Shown one piece after another: positions 8,848 through 18,107 of a stretch of 47,434 bases of DNA. Numbering within the stretch: the stretch's first letter is position 1; each line of letters starts with the position of its first letter. Under the pieces are notes generated by a model that had not been told where the DNA came from, made no database searches, and was given only the letters and a program-made list of their open reading frames with translations. Location of the stretch: the NCBI GenBank assembly GCA_029551395.1, contig JAKPFN010000094.1, positions 1 through 47,434 on the forward strand, read 5' to 3'. The position numbers and the translations under genes were made by a program. Origin of the DNA: Armatimonadota bacterium. Its GTDB lineage: Bacteria > Armatimonadota > UBA5829 > DTLH01.

Positions 8848-10293
8848 TTACTCGATCAAACCTACCTGAACATTCTTAAACCTTGATGGAGCCACACCAT
8901 GCCCAACATGAGCCATCTGCATAGGTTCCCCTTTGCCGCAGTTCGGTGTGCCCCACATCTGCCATTCTTTCTGGCCTGCTATGGCATCGCATCCACCCCA
9001 GAATAGAGGAGTAATACCGGTGTAAGTGGGATTCTTGAACATCCTGCCAAGGCTGCCGTCTTTTATCTCCCAGGCTATCTCTGTGCCGAATTGGAAGTTG
9101 AGCCTCTTATCGTCTATACTCCAGCTTTTGACGGTAGCCATATAGATACCGTCCTTGGTATCTTTGATGATCTCATCGAAGGTCCAATCTCCAGGCAGAA
9201 GGTTGACGTTGGTCATTCGGATGATTGGGATTCTACCCCATCCGTCCGCTCTCATAGCTCCGCCGGATTTATCCCAACCCATCTGCGCTGCTGTTTCTCT
9301 TGACGAGAGATACCCTGAGAAGATTCCATTCTTCACTATGTCTATGCATTGAGCAGGCACACCTTCATCATCAAAGAAGAAGCTGCCGAGTCCGCCCGGT
9401 GCAGTAGCATCTGCTACTATGTTTACGATATCAGACCCATATCTGAAGCTGCCGAGCTTGTCAGTGGTCAGAAAACTTGTTCCAGCAAAGGAAGACTCTG
9501 TTCCGAAGACTCTGTCCAGTTCTATCGGATGTCCGCAGGACTCATGCACTTGCAGCCTGAGCATATCGCCATCGAGCACCAGGTCTTTGACGCCGGAAGG
9601 GCACAAAGGGGCTTTGAGCAGTTCCGCAGCCTCTTTAGCCGTATCTTCAGCATGTGCTGGAAAGTCCCAATGCTCCACAAATTCGTATCCGGCTGTTGCG
9701 TATTCGCCTCCTTTTGATGATGGATACGATCTCCGCTGCATTTCACCGGATTCAATGGCTGTGGCGCTTATCCCAGCACCGCTTTCGGTTTTAACCTGTT
9801 CAATGTAGCTGCCTTCCGTGCTTGCGAAGGTCTTATCCGTCTTCCAGAAGCGCATAACGCTCTCAGAGAGCTTCACTTCAGGCTGCTGGCGCATAATCTT
9901 ATCTGCATCCAGAAGCAGGTTGATCTTGTCTTCCAGTGGAACGTCGAATGGATCTATCTTCCATTCCGATTCAAAATGTCCTTCAGCAGGCTCGACAGGA
10001 GTAAGTTTGACATCTTCTTTTTTCAATCGGGAACTGGCTCGTGCTATGGAGACAGCTTCCCGGACTACCTTATCAGCTTCCTCATCGGTTACGGTGAAAC
10101 TCGATGCAAATCCCCACGAGCCGTTTACTATCACCCTGACACCGAATCCATAGTTAGTGGAAGAAGCTAAAGCGTCTACTTTGCCGTTTTTGACATTTAT
10201 GGACTCGTTGTCACTGCGGACAATCCGCACATCAGCGTAGCTTGCACCTAGATCGCGTGCTTTCTGCAGAACCTTTTCTGTGAATTCTTTCAA
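8848..10293 (-). CDS. TldD-type zinc metallopeptidase, solitary copy
   Basis: A 481-residue TldD-family peptidase; TldD acts with PmbA/TldE as a cytoplasmic heterodimeric protease on small unfolded peptides. The zinc motif HESCGH is clear, and a conserved Cys in NCGKGEP near the C-terminus matches the third zinc ligand of the family. The start is TTG, 9 bases after GGAGG. By eye it is about four-fifths identical to the second tldD at 14216, including long near-identical DNA blocks, so it is a fairly recent duplicate. Unlike the other copy it has no adjacent pmbA, being followed by the ThuA-like gene. It has its own promoter (10331-10359). Confidence 0.92.
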   Translation of the reverse strand: MKEFTEKVLQKARDLGASYADVRIVRSDNESINVKNGKVDALASSTNYGFGVRVIVNGSWGFASSFTVTDEEADKVVREAVSIARASSRLKKEDVKLTPVEPAEGHFESEWKIDPFDVPLEDKINLLLDADKIMRQQPEVKLSESVMRFWKTDKTFASTEGSYIEQVKTESGAGISATAIESGEMQRRSYPSSKGGEYATAGYEFVEHWDFPAHAEDTAKEAAELLKAPLCPSGVKDLVLDGDMLRLQVHESCGHPIELDRVFGTESSFAGTSFLTTDKLGSFRYGSDIVNIVADATAPGGLGSFFFDDEGVPAQCIDIVKNGIFSGYLSSRETAAQMGWDKSGGAMRADGWGRIPIIRMTNVNLLPGDWTFDEIIKDTKDGIYMATVKSWSIDDKRLNFQFGTEIAWEIKDGSLGRMFKNPTYTGITPLFWGGCDAIAGQKEWQMWGTPNCGKGEPMQMAHVGHGVAPSRFKNVQVGLIE

Positions 10294-10618
10294 CCCGATG
10301 TTCCTCCAGCAGCTTCAGTGATTCCAGCAAACTATAACAGCTAGACCTCCAACAGTCAATACAAGGATTGCGTAAGTATACTTAACAGATTTGTCTTCTA
10401 TATGAGGTATTTCCTGTTGATTCACCAGAGTAATATTGCACAGTTTCTTAAAATAATCCCAAATCCTGCTGAAGTTTTGTATTCATTACATTACAGTGGC
10501 CAACCAATCGCAGGAACCAATTGTTCTTATGCCTAAGTGTTAATTAAGCTGCTAATTCGGTCCGGAGATGGCCTACGGAAACCGGAATTATCAATCTAAC
10601 CTGCCAAGGAGACAAGTT
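10294..10618. other. Intergenic region between divergent tldD and prolyl oligopeptidase genes
   Basis: This 325-base gap holds the minus-strand tldD promoter and its leader. The right half is AT-rich and should carry the promoter of the peptidase gene, but no convincing -35/-10 pair is seen there. No small gene or repeat is recognised. Confidence 0.5.
10331..10359 (-). promoter_or_regulatory. Promoter of the solitary tldD copy
   Basis: On the minus strand TTGACT (10354-10359) is followed after 17 bases by TATAGT (10331-10336). The same two hexamers with the same spacing precede the second tldD gene at 15746-15774. Confidence 0.65.
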
Positions 10619-12781
10619 ATGAGCCAAAGACGCTGGATAAACGGGCGTTCTAACCTGAGAACTTTGTTTGCATTACAGTGGAGGATCATAGCAATGTTGT
10701 TTGCTTTCCAATTGATACCAGTCCAATCCCAGTCGATAGAACCGCCGCCGCCATCGTATAAAGATAATATTCGGGAGACCATCCATGGTGTGGAAATCGT
10801 CGATCCATATCGCTGGCTGGAGAATCAGGAAAGCCGTGCAACAAGAGTCTGGCTGGACGCGCAAATCCGCTATATGGACTCACTGATCGATGACCTGGAG
10901 TGCCGCAAGGATATTCGTAAACGGCTGGAAAAGCTGAACCGGATAGATAGAATCGGAATGCCAACTGAGCGCGGTGGACTATATTTCATTTCTAAACGCC
11001 GTGCCAAAGACGACCTGTCGATCCTTTATGTCCGAAAAGGGCTTCATGGCAAAGATGAAGTGCTCATAGACCCTCATAAACTGAGTGAAGACCTCACTAC
11101 GACTGTCAGCACGATGGATATCTCTGATGACGGCAAGCTGATGGCATACGGTATCCGCAGGGGTGGGGAAGACGAGGTTGAAGTCCGCATAATGGACGTA
11201 GAAACTAGAAAAGACCTTCCTGATCGGCTGCCGAAAGCGTTCATCACAGGCTTTTCATTCAAAAAAGATAAGAGCGGGTTCTATTACGGTATCAGAGATC
11301 TAAATATCGGCTGCAGGGTCTACTACCACGCCATGGGCACTGATCCATCAGAAGACAAGCTAATCTTCGGAGAAGGACAAGGCCCGGAAGTGTCAGTCGG
11401 CGGCTGGATTTCTGAGGATGGACGATATTTGATTCTTGGAGTCTGGCACGGTTGGACAAAAAGCGAGATTTACATCCAGAATATAGAGACCGGAGGGCCT
11501 ATTATTCCAATCGTCAACGATATCGATGCTCAGTTCGATGTAACCGCTGTGGGCGATAAACTTATAATGAAAACAGACTGGAATGCCCCGAATGAGCGCA
11601 TACTAGTTGTTGATCTGAAGAATCCTTCGCGCGAAAACTGGCGGGAGATAGTTCCCGAAGGCCCCGATGCCATGACAGGCTACTCGCTTGTTGGCGGTAA
11701 GATGTTCGTCCATTACCTGCACAACGTAAGTTCGCAGATAAAGATATTCGACCTGGATGGTAAGCAGCTTGGCGAGTTGGAACTGCCTGGAATCGGCTCC
11801 GCAGGTCTTCCTTCAGGCAGATGGGAAAGCAGTGAATCGTTCTTCGGTTTCAATTCCTTCACGACGCCATACACCATCTATCGCTATGATGTAGCTACAG
11901 GCGAAAAAGAAGTCTGGTCTCAGTTGAAAATCCCTGTGAAAACAGACAAGTTTGAAGTGAAACAGGTCTGGTACGAGAGCAAAGACGGGACGAAAATCCC
12001 GATGTTCATCATCCACAAGAAGGGATTGAAGCTCGACGGCAAGCGCCCTACAATGCTGGGTGGCTATGGCGGATTCAACGTTAGTTGCACTCCAGGGTTC
12101 GATTCAAGAGCAGTGATGTGGGCAGAAGAAGGCGGCGTTTGGGCTATAGCGAACCTGCGAGGCGGCGGCGAGTTTGGCGAGGCCTGGCATCGTGCAGGTA
12201 TGCTTGATAAAAAACAAAATGTGTTCGATGACTTCATCGCTGCAGCGGAATGGCTCATAGATAACGGCTATACAAACCCGGACAAGCTTGCCATCCACGG
12301 CGGGAGCAATGGCGGCCTGCTTGTCGGCGCAGTAATGACGCAGCGGCCTGATTTGTATCGTGTAGTTGTCTGCGGTGTTCCGCTGCTTGATATGCTGCGT
12401 TACCATAAGTTCCTCTTAGGCCCGATTTGGGTTGGAGAATACGGTTCTGCGGATGATCCTGAGCAGTTCGAGTATCTCAGGAAGTATTCGCCTTACCATA
12501 ATGTGAAAGAAGGCACTGCATATCCGGCTGTTATCTTCGTAACGGGCGATTCGGACACCAGAGTAGCCCCGCTTCATGCCAGAAAGATGGCTGCACTGCT
12601 CCAGAATGCAACCAGTGCAAAGGACAGGCCGATTGTGCTGCTTTACGATACAAAATCCGGCCATTCCGGCGGAAAACCGATGACTAAATACCTCGACGAT
12701 CTTGCCAAAGAAACAGCATTTGTCTACTGGCAGCTTGGAATGGACAAAAAGCAGGACAACGGGGGCAATGGCTCGCGGTAA
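10619..12781 (+). CDS. Prolyl oligopeptidase (S9A family), probably exported
   Basis: A 720-residue serine peptidase that cleaves after proline in short peptides. An N-terminal hydrophobic stretch at about residues 18-38 ending near QSQS suggests export. The seven-bladed propeller follows from DPYRWLENQESRATRVW, and the C-terminal alpha/beta hydrolase carries the triad: Ser in GGSNGG, Asp in GDSDTRVAPLHA and His in SGHSGGK. Length is normal. The ATG at 10619 is chosen because AAGGAGA lies 6 bases upstream; the longer frame from 10568 has no such site. It lies between the two tldD genes in a peptidase-rich segment, suggesting use of peptides as nutrients. A strong bidirectional terminator follows. 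Confidence 0.93.
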   Translation: MSQRRWINGRSNLRTLFALQWRIIAMLFAFQLIPVQSQSIEPPPPSYKDNIRETIHGVEIVDPYRWLENQESRATRVWLDAQIRYMDSLIDDLECRKDIRKRLEKLNRIDRIGMPTERGGLYFISKRRAKDDLSILYVRKGLHGKDEVLIDPHKLSEDLTTTVSTMDISDDGKLMAYGIRRGGEDEVEVRIMDVETRKDLPDRLPKAFITGFSFKKDKSGFYYGIRDLNIGCRVYYHAMGTDPSEDKLIFGEGQGPEVSVGGWISEDGRYLILGVWHGWTKSEIYIQNIETGGPIIPIVNDIDAQFDVTAVGDKLIMKTDWNAPNERILVVDLKNPSRENWREIVPEGPDAMTGYSLVGGKMFVHYLHNVSSQIKIFDLDGKQLGELELPGIGSAGLPSGRWESSESFFGFNSFTTPYTIYRYDVATGEKEVWSQLKIPVKTDKFEVKQVWYESKDGTKIPMFIIHKKGLKLDGKRPTMLGGYGGFNVSCTPGFDSRAVMWAEEGGVWAIANLRGGGEFGEAWHRAGMLDKKQNVFDDFIAAAEWLIDNGYTNPDKLAIHGGSNGGLLVGAVMTQRPDLYRVVVCGVPLLDMLRYHKFLLGPIWVGEYGSADDPEQFEYLRKYSPYHNVKEGTAYPAVIFVTGDSDTRVAPLHARKMAALLQNATSAKDRPIVLLYDTKSGHSGGKPMTKYLDDLAKETAFVYWQLGMDKKQDNGGNGSR

Positions 12782-12802
12782 TTCTGAGTTAGCAAGGTAA
12801 AC

Positions 12803-12840
12803 AAAAAACAAGGGACGGTTTTTATGCCGTCCCTTTTATT
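12803..12840. terminator. Bidirectional intrinsic terminator
   Basis: AAGGGACGG (12810-12818) pairs with CCGTCCCTT (12827-12835) around an 8-base loop. It is followed by TTTTATT on the + strand and by a T-rich run on the minus strand, so it can serve both the prolyl oligopeptidase and the convergent pmbA gene. Confidence 0.85.
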
Positions 12841-12862
12841 AGCAGCTTTTGACCGATACTGC

Positions 12863-14212
12863 TTAGAACTCGGTAGCTCCGGTGAATCTGAAGTTTTTGA
12901 TCTTCAGAGCCGGAACTGTGGCTGCTCCGCACAACATCAGATCCTTACCGATCATCTCTACGTTCGAAAATGCATCAAGGATGCTTTCGGTAAAGCGAAG
13001 GTTCCTGATCGGTTTCGTGATTTTACCATCCTCAATAAGGAATGTCCCATCACGAGTCAGTCCTGTAAAGATCGTCAGCAATGGATGGACGATGTTGGTG
13101 TAGTTGAACCTTGTTACGAAGATCCCTCTATCTGTGCTGGCAATCATCTCTTCGACAGTCGCATTGCCGGGAGCAAGGAACATGTTCGTAGCATAAGGCC
13201 CCTGTGTTCCAGTTCCGCCCATTGCATGCCCTGTTGACTCTTTGCCTTCCTTGTAAGCTGTATAAGAGTCATAGACAACTGCATTGGCAACACCGTTTTT
13301 AATCAGCTCGACTTTCTGCTTCGGGAAACCTTCTCCATCGAACGGTCTGACGTTTGTCCGGGGATCAAGCCCGTCGTCCCAGATGGTGATGTTATCTCCA
13401 CAGATCTTCTGGCCGAACTTTCCGGACATGAAGCTGCGCCCTTCCTGAACAGCCAATGCACTGAAGCCCATCCATGAGAGAAAACTTACCATATCTTCTA
13501 CACAGTAGGGAGTCAGCACCACATCATACTCTCCCGGCTCAAAAGGTTCAGGGTTTCTGCTTCTATCGGCTGTTTTGGCAGCTTCATCGGCAGCTTTATC
13601 TATATCGAGTTTTGTTATGTCACTACTTATCCGCTGGGCATATCCAAAACCAGTGTCTGCAGTTATGACTGTGGTAAAGGTGCTGCTGGTATCAGCATCG
13701 TAAGCATTGATTCCAAGCGAATTAGCAATGATATGCTCGCTGTATCCTGTTGAAAGTGAGCCTGCAGCATGTGCATTGACCTTGTCGGCTGCCTTGACTA
13801 TCTTTTCGACGGCTGCTGCTCTGTCATCGGCAGAAAACTCAGCGGTTGAGTCGAAGAATGTAGGAACAGGCTTCTGGATAGGTTTTGGTTTTGGCAAAGA
13901 GACGAAATCCGGGTTTTCCTGCTGATGCCGCGCAAACTCGATAGCCTTTTCTACCGTGGCTTTTATTGCTTCGTCGGATATCGAGTTGCCTACAGCAAAT
14001 CCGATCTTTTTACCGATTATTGCTCTGACAGCAACCGTAGCATCTCTTTCAGCTACATTCTGATGGATAATCGATCCAGCGAACCTGGTCAGACTGTTCT
14101 GTCCGATGCCTATGGTTACCTGTGTCTGGTCTGCGCTTGAGAAACTCAGCGCTTTCTGTGCCAACTCCTGCAGCCTCTCCTGGCCCAAGAGTTTTCCATT
14201 TCCGTTAGTCAT
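12863..14212 (-). CDS. pmbA: PmbA/TldE-type metallopeptidase partner subunit
   Basis: A 449-residue TldD/PmbA-family protein without the HExxxH zinc motif, as expected for the PmbA/TldE subunit that partners TldD. Family segments include the N-terminal substrate-tunnel domain (RFAGSIIHQNVAERD), a central SLGINAYDADTSSTF block, and the conserved C-terminal GNATVEEMIASTDRGIFVTRF and GLTRDGTFLIEDGKI. It starts 3 bases after the second tldD stop, so the two form a translationally linked pair, consistent with a 1:1 heterodimer. In enterobacteria this complex matures peptide antibiotics and degrades CcdA-type antitoxins; whether that applies here is unknown. Confidence 0.9.
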   Translation of the reverse strand: MTNGNGKLLGQERLQELAQKALSFSSADQTQVTIGIGQNSLTRFAGSIIHQNVAERDATVAVRAIIGKKIGFAVGNSISDEAIKATVEKAIEFARHQQENPDFVSLPKPKPIQKPVPTFFDSTAEFSADDRAAAVEKIVKAADKVNAHAAGSLSTGYSEHIIANSLGINAYDADTSSTFTTVITADTGFGYAQRISSDITKLDIDKAADEAAKTADRSRNPEPFEPGEYDVVLTPYCVEDMVSFLSWMGFSALAVQEGRSFMSGKFGQKICGDNITIWDDGLDPRTNVRPFDGEGFPKQKVELIKNGVANAVVYDSYTAYKEGKESTGHAMGGTGTQGPYATNMFLAPGNATVEEMIASTDRGIFVTRFNYTNIVHPLLTIFTGLTRDGTFLIEDGKITKPIRNLRFTESILDAFSNVEMIGKDLMLCGAATVPALKIKNFRFTGATEF

Positions 14213-14215
14213 CTT

Positions 14216-15682
14216 TTATTCCTCCGACTCGCTGGACTGGGATTCCATAACCCCTATCCTGACATTCCTGAACCTGGATGGAGCCACACCATGCCCCACA
14301 CGAGCTGTCTGCATCGGCTCACCTTTACCGCAGCTTGGCACTCCCCAGAGATGCCATTCGTCTTTGCCGGCTATGGCATCGCAGCCTCTCCAGAACTCAT
14401 AGGTTATGCCGGTGTAGGTAGGATTCTTGAGCATTCTGCCGAGGCTGCCGTCTTTTATCTCCCAGGCTACTTCCGTGCCGAATTGGAAATTGAGTCTTTT
14501 ATCATCAATGCTCCAAGACTGCACTCCAGCAGCATAAATGCCGTCCTTAGTGTCTTTGATGATCTCATCGAAGGTCCAATCTCCAGGCAGAAGGTTGATG
14601 TTTGTCATGCGGATGATGGGGATTCTGCTCCATCCGTCTGCTCTCATAGCTCCGCCTGAGCTTTCCCAACCCATCTGCGCTGCTGTTTCTCTTGACGAGA
14701 GATACCCAGAGAAGATTCCGTTCTTCACAATGTCCACGCACTGAGCAGGCACTCCTTCATCATCAAAGGAGAAGCTGCCAAGTCCGCCCGGTGCAGTTGC
14801 ATCGGCCACTATATTGACTTTATCCGAACCATACCTGAATGTATTCAGCTTGTCAGTAGTCAGAAAGCTTGTTCCAGCGAAGGAAGACTCTGTCCCGAAT
14901 ACTCTATCCAGTTCTATCGGATGCCCGCAAGACTCATGCACTTGCAGCGCAAGCATGCTGCCTTCCAGAATAAGATCCCTGGTGTCAGAAGGACACTGAG
15001 GAGCTTTCAAGAGTTCTGCTGCTTCTTTGGCGATAGACTCAGCGTGGTCCACTAGGTTCCAACCTTCAACAAACTCGTAACCGCGGGAGGCATAGTCTCC
15101 ACCGAACGCCGGATAGGAACGCCGCTGCATCTCTCCAGCTTCGATAGCCGTAGCTTCAATTCCTGCACCGCTCTCGATTTTGACCTGTTCAATGTAGCTG
15201 CCTTCCGTGCTTGCGAAGGTCTCATCAGTCTTCCAAAAGTTCATTTGTCCTTCGGAAATCTTGATCTCTGGCTGCTGGCGCATAATCTTATCTGCATCCA
15301 GAAGCAGGTTGATCTTGTCTTCCAGTGGAACATCGAATGGATTTATCTTCCATTCCGATTCAAAATGTCCTTCAGCAGGCTCAACAGGAGCGAGTTTCAC
15401 ATCTTCTCTTTTAAGCCGTGAGCTTGCCCTGGCAATTGAGACAGCTTGCTGAACAACTTTCTCAGCTTCTTCATCCGTCACAGTGAAGCTCGATGCAAAG
15501 CCCCAGGAGCCGTTTACAATCACTCTTACACCGAATCCGTAGTCAGAAGCGGCAGCCAATGCATCCACTTTGCCGTTTTTAATGTTTATAGACTCATTGG
15601 CTCCTTTTATTATTCGAACATCGGCGTAACTTGCCCCAAGGTCTTTGGCTTTTTGCAGTATCTTTTCAGTAAATTCTTTCAA
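14216..15682 (-). CDS. tldD: TldD-type zinc metallopeptidase paired with PmbA
   Basis: A 488-residue zinc peptidase with the HESCGH motif and a conserved Cys in SCGKGEP. It is the catalytic subunit of the heterodimer with the PmbA protein encoded immediately downstream. It starts with TTG behind a G-rich ribosome site and has an acidic C-terminal extension (SSESEE) absent from the other copy. The N-terminal 120 residues and the region around the zinc motif are almost the same as in the copy at 8848. The promoter hexamers are also the same in both copies. Two copies may bind the single PmbA, or the solitary one may act alone or with a PmbA encoded elsewhere. Confidence 0.93.
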   Translation of the reverse strand: MKEFTEKILQKAKDLGASYADVRIIKGANESINIKNGKVDALAAASDYGFGVRVIVNGSWGFASSFTVTDEEAEKVVQQAVSIARASSRLKREDVKLAPVEPAEGHFESEWKINPFDVPLEDKINLLLDADKIMRQQPEIKISEGQMNFWKTDETFASTEGSYIEQVKIESGAGIEATAIEAGEMQRRSYPAFGGDYASRGYEFVEGWNLVDHAESIAKEAAELLKAPQCPSDTRDLILEGSMLALQVHESCGHPIELDRVFGTESSFAGTSFLTTDKLNTFRYGSDKVNIVADATAPGGLGSFSFDDEGVPAQCVDIVKNGIFSGYLSSRETAAQMGWESSGGAMRADGWSRIPIIRMTNINLLPGDWTFDEIIKDTKDGIYAAGVQSWSIDDKRLNFQFGTEVAWEIKDGSLGRMLKNPTYTGITYEFWRGCDAIAGKDEWHLWGVPSCGKGEPMQTARVGHGVAPSRFRNVRIGVMESQSSESEE

Positions 15683-15745
15683 CCCTGTGCATCCCCCCTA
15701 GCTCAAGCAGTCGCTTGTTAGTACCCAACCATTCAACCGAATGAA

Positions 15746-15774
15746 ACTATAGCAGGCAAGCGAATATGAGTCAA
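15746..15774 (-). promoter_or_regulatory. Promoter of the tldD-pmbA operon
   Basis: On the minus strand TTGACT (15769-15774) and TATAGT (15746-15751) are spaced by 17 bases, the same arrangement as before the solitary tldD gene. Confidence 0.65.
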
Positions 15775-16076
15775 GGAGCAGGATTACCCGCCTGATTATA
15801 TCTTAAAGTTCTTCTCAGCTATTTAAGTGCAGGTAAATAGATGGTGCACTGGCTTGGTGATTATCACATAGTCCTCCTTCTATCACAGCACATGTAGCCA
15901 ATTGAGTTTTCTCCAGTAGGAACGGATAGTCATAATTAATGACACAATATCACACATAGCCCTGGATAATGAATAATATTGTCTTGACAGGTGATAACTG
16001 TTGGGCTATCTTGAAATGTATGGCTGTAAGCCATTTAGGGATGGAAAGGGGGAAAGGTGACCTGCGCAGCAAAAAA
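15775..16076. other. Intergenic segment left of the insertion sequence
   Basis: There is no convincing gene in this stretch. A + strand promoter-like pair, TTGACA (15983-15988), 17 bases, TATCTT (16006-16011), is followed by a 6-bp hairpin (ATGGCT-gta-AGCCAT, about 16020-16034), a G-rich ribosome-site-like run (AAAGGGGG) and a GTG at 16057. From there a frame runs only into the insertion sequence. This looks like the 5' end of a gene cut off by the element, but the remaining codons are too few to identify it. Confidence 0.4.
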
Positions 16077-16091
16077 TGTACACATTGTTCA

Positions 16092-17000
16092 TCATGCTGC
16101 GGCTCGTAATTTGTAGTTTCTTTCAAACTCCTCTGGGCTCATATAGCCAAGAGTTGAATGAAGTCTTTCTCTATTATAAAACACTTCTACATAATCAAAT
16201 ATATCCCTCCTTGCTTCGGCAATTGTTTTGTATTTTTTATTATAAATCAGTTCGGTCTTAAGTGAGCCGAAGAAACTCTCAGCAACAGCGTTATCCCAGC
16301 AATCGCCCTTGCGGCTCATTGATTGCCGTATGCCCAGTTTTTTGAGCTTATTTGTAAAATCATCACTTGCATACTGGCTACCACGATCTGAGTGGACGAT
16401 CAACCCCTGGCTGGGATAACTATTAGCAAACGCCATATCAAAAGCATCAAAGACAAGGCTTCGAGTTATGCGAGTGTCCATTGACCAGCCAACCACTTTG
16501 CGATGGAATAAATCGATAAATACAGCCAAATAAAACCAACCCTGCATCGTCCAGATATACGTTATATCAGAAACCCAGGCCTTATTCGGCTTATCAACAA
16601 CAAACTCCCGAGCAAGCAGATTCGGCGCGATCGGCTGATTGTGTTTTGAATCAGTTGTCGGCTTATACTTGCGCTTGCACTTTCTGAATATGCCAAACTT
16701 ACGCATAATCCGGCGAACCTCGCCTAAGCTGCAAATTATCCCTTTCTTTCTCAACTGAGCAAAGACTCGACGGTAACCATAAGCCCCACGGCCTTTTGCG
16801 TATGCAGCAAGAATCTGCTTCAAGAGCTGTTTCTCTCGCTTGCTCACAGCCTTGTGGTCACGCTTCTTCCAAGAATAAAAGCCGTGACGAGATACTTTTA
16901 GAACCCTGCAAAAAACACTTACCGGGAACTGCTTCTCATTCTCCAGGATATAAGCGTACCTTACCGCAGTTCCTTCGCAAAGTACGTCGCTGCTTTTTTT
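16092..17000 (-). CDS. IS3-family transposase OrfB (DDE integrase domain)
   Basis: This is the catalytic part of the transposase, read in the -1 frame from the slippery A7 run (16994-17000) to a stop at 16092; the frame is open throughout its 302 codons. The DDE residues lie in [18 protein letters not shown] and [16 protein letters not shown]. The N-terminal part contains the usual [20 protein letters not shown] and [12 protein letters not shown] helices. It is expected to be made mainly as an OrfAB fusion of roughly 385 residues by ribosomal slippage, and it performs copy-out paste-in transposition. No independent ribosome site for OrfB was identified. Confidence 0.92.
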   Translation of the reverse strand, partial: KKSSDVLCEGTAVRYAYILENEKQFPVSVFCRVLKVSRHGFYSWKKRDHKAVSKREKQLLKQILAAYAKGRGAYGYRRVFAQLRKKGIICSLGEVRRIMRKFGIFRKCKRKYKPTTDSKHNQPIAPNLLAREFVVDKPNKAWVSDITYIWTMQGWFYLAVFIDLFHRKVVGWSMDTRITRSLVFDAFDMAFANSYPSQGLIVHSDRGSQYASDDFTNKLKKLGIRQSMSRKGDCWDNAVAESFFGSLKTELIYNKKYKTIAEARRDIFDYVEVFYNRERLHSTLGYMSPEEFERNYKLRAAA

Positions 17001-17248
17001 AGTATTTCGATCTCCATTTCCATACGCCTGTTCTCACGGCGTAGTCTTATCAATTCGGACCGCTCATCTTCGATCTTGGCCGGATCGACAATTCCTTTAG
17101 CTTTCTTGTGATTCTTTATCCAGCCGGCAAGAGTGTTGGGATTCACACCCAGGCTCCTTGCAACTCCTGCTTTCGTCGCACCATGCTGCATCGCCATCTC
17201 AACAGCCTGAGACTTAAACTCATCAGAATATACACGCTGCTCTTTCAC
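16961..17248 (-). CDS. IS3-family transposase OrfA (HTH and leucine zipper)
   Basis: A 95-residue DNA-binding protein that recognises the element ends. It begins [18 protein letters not shown], has a helix-turn-helix ([20 protein letters not shown]) and a C-terminal heptad region ([20 protein letters not shown]) for dimerisation. A GTG at 17248 is chosen because GGAGG lies 8 bases upstream; ATG codons further upstream run into the terminal inverted repeat. The orf ends just after the A7 slippery run, CTA-AAA-AAA-GCA in the zero frame, and shifting back one base joins it to OrfB. Confidence 0.9.
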   Translation of the reverse strand: MKEQRVYSDEFKSQAVEMAMQHGATKAGVARSLGVNPNTLAGWIKNHKKAKGIVDPAKIEDERSELIRLRRENRRMEMEIEILKKAATYFAKELR

Positions 17249-17282
17249 TCTAATATCCTCCAATCGCCAACACATTTTAGCA

Positions 17283-18107
17283 TCATGCAACGTGTACATT
17301 AAACCTGCGCATTACATGCTGAGCATCCAGAACACAAATATCTGAGACTCCAAAGATTATGAATCCCTTATCTTTGTCTTGAACAGAAGTCCATTCCCAT
17401 TGACCACTTTCCAAGCGAGTCCCACGAAAAAGTCCTCCATCACGATCTGTAGCCGCAAGTGCATGAGTAGTATCAAGCATCCTTATCAATGAGAACGCAG
17501 GAGGTGGAGTATTCGATGGGTCGCGAGTCCAATCATTCTGAGTGCTGGCGCGAAACTCAGAGAAATTAGTTGCCTTGGACCGTTCAAGATAATCCGGTGT
17601 ATCAACATAGCTCTCATAATATGGGTTCGCGACTGCACTGTAGTTAGCGTTTAGGTCAACGCCCCACATCGCCACAGGCTCAAGCCCCCACGGAGTCGAG
17701 TTAAATAGTAATGTGAGAGCAGAGTCCACAGACGCGTACCTCTCCCCTTGCACGATTCTCATTGGAACGCCGTAACATAATACTACTGCTTTGATCGGAT
17801 CAGCCGCAGCATTGTTTGGGTCAACTCCAAAACGCGATTGCAGGAAATTCTTGAGAGGTACCTGAATGTTGTTGACGAAATCGCTTGGCCAAATTGTTTC
17901 GTTAGGCGTTACTGTTACTTCCAATATATTGCTTAATGGTATTGCTCTCTGGTTGCAGTAGTATTCCCCGACCGCCCGTGAAACAGCAGCGACTGAGGGG
18001 TGATTGTTCACCACAACCACTACATCATTCGGAGTAAGTCCTGCTTGTGCAGACAGAGAGGAGACGACGAGCAGCAATACCGGCAACAGCCAGCATCTGC
18101 ACCTCAT
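17283..18107 (-). pseudogene. TIGR03790-like secreted protein, 3' end cut off by the IS
   Basis: The N-terminus has a signal peptide (residues 1-22, ending SAQA) and then a sequence like the TIGR03790 family: NNHPSVAAVSRAVGEYYCNQ, R-x-IP-x-x-NIL, and a later AVVLCYGVPMRI. The last 60 residues resemble a propeller or BNR repeat (ATDRDGGLFRGT, GQWEWTSVQ). Reading then crosses into the IS end, where the final residues are supplied by the element and a chance stop at 17283 ends the frame. The remainder is not recognisable on the other side of the IS. The ATG at 18107 overlaps the stop of the PEP-CTERM gene (ATGA) and has GGAG upstream. The function of the family is unknown; it occurs in genomes with complex envelopes. 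Confidence 0.7.

Larger units (their letters stand above)
16077..17298 (-). mobile_element. Complete IS3-family insertion sequence, 1222 bp
   Basis: Both ends begin with TGTACAC on their respective strands and form imperfect inverted repeats (left TGTACACATTG..CATCATGCT, right TGTACACGTTG..CATGATGCT). Inside are overlapping orfA and orfB on the minus strand linked by a seven-A slippery run, the standard IS3-family arrangement. Both reading frames look intact, so the element may be active. The bases just outside (AAAAAA on the left, TTAAA on the right) do not form a clear 3-5 bp target duplication. Its right end interrupts the TIGR03790-like gene. Confidence 0.92.

Noticed and set aside
9091-9808. 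Long open frames on the + strand opposite the tldD genes (also near 14291-15452)
   Set aside because: They mirror the codon pattern of the real minus-strand genes, lack ribosome sites and have no family features.
16000-16060. Riboswitch before the insertion sequence
   Set aside because: A small hairpin and G-rich run are present but do not match the conserved core of any riboswitch I can recall.
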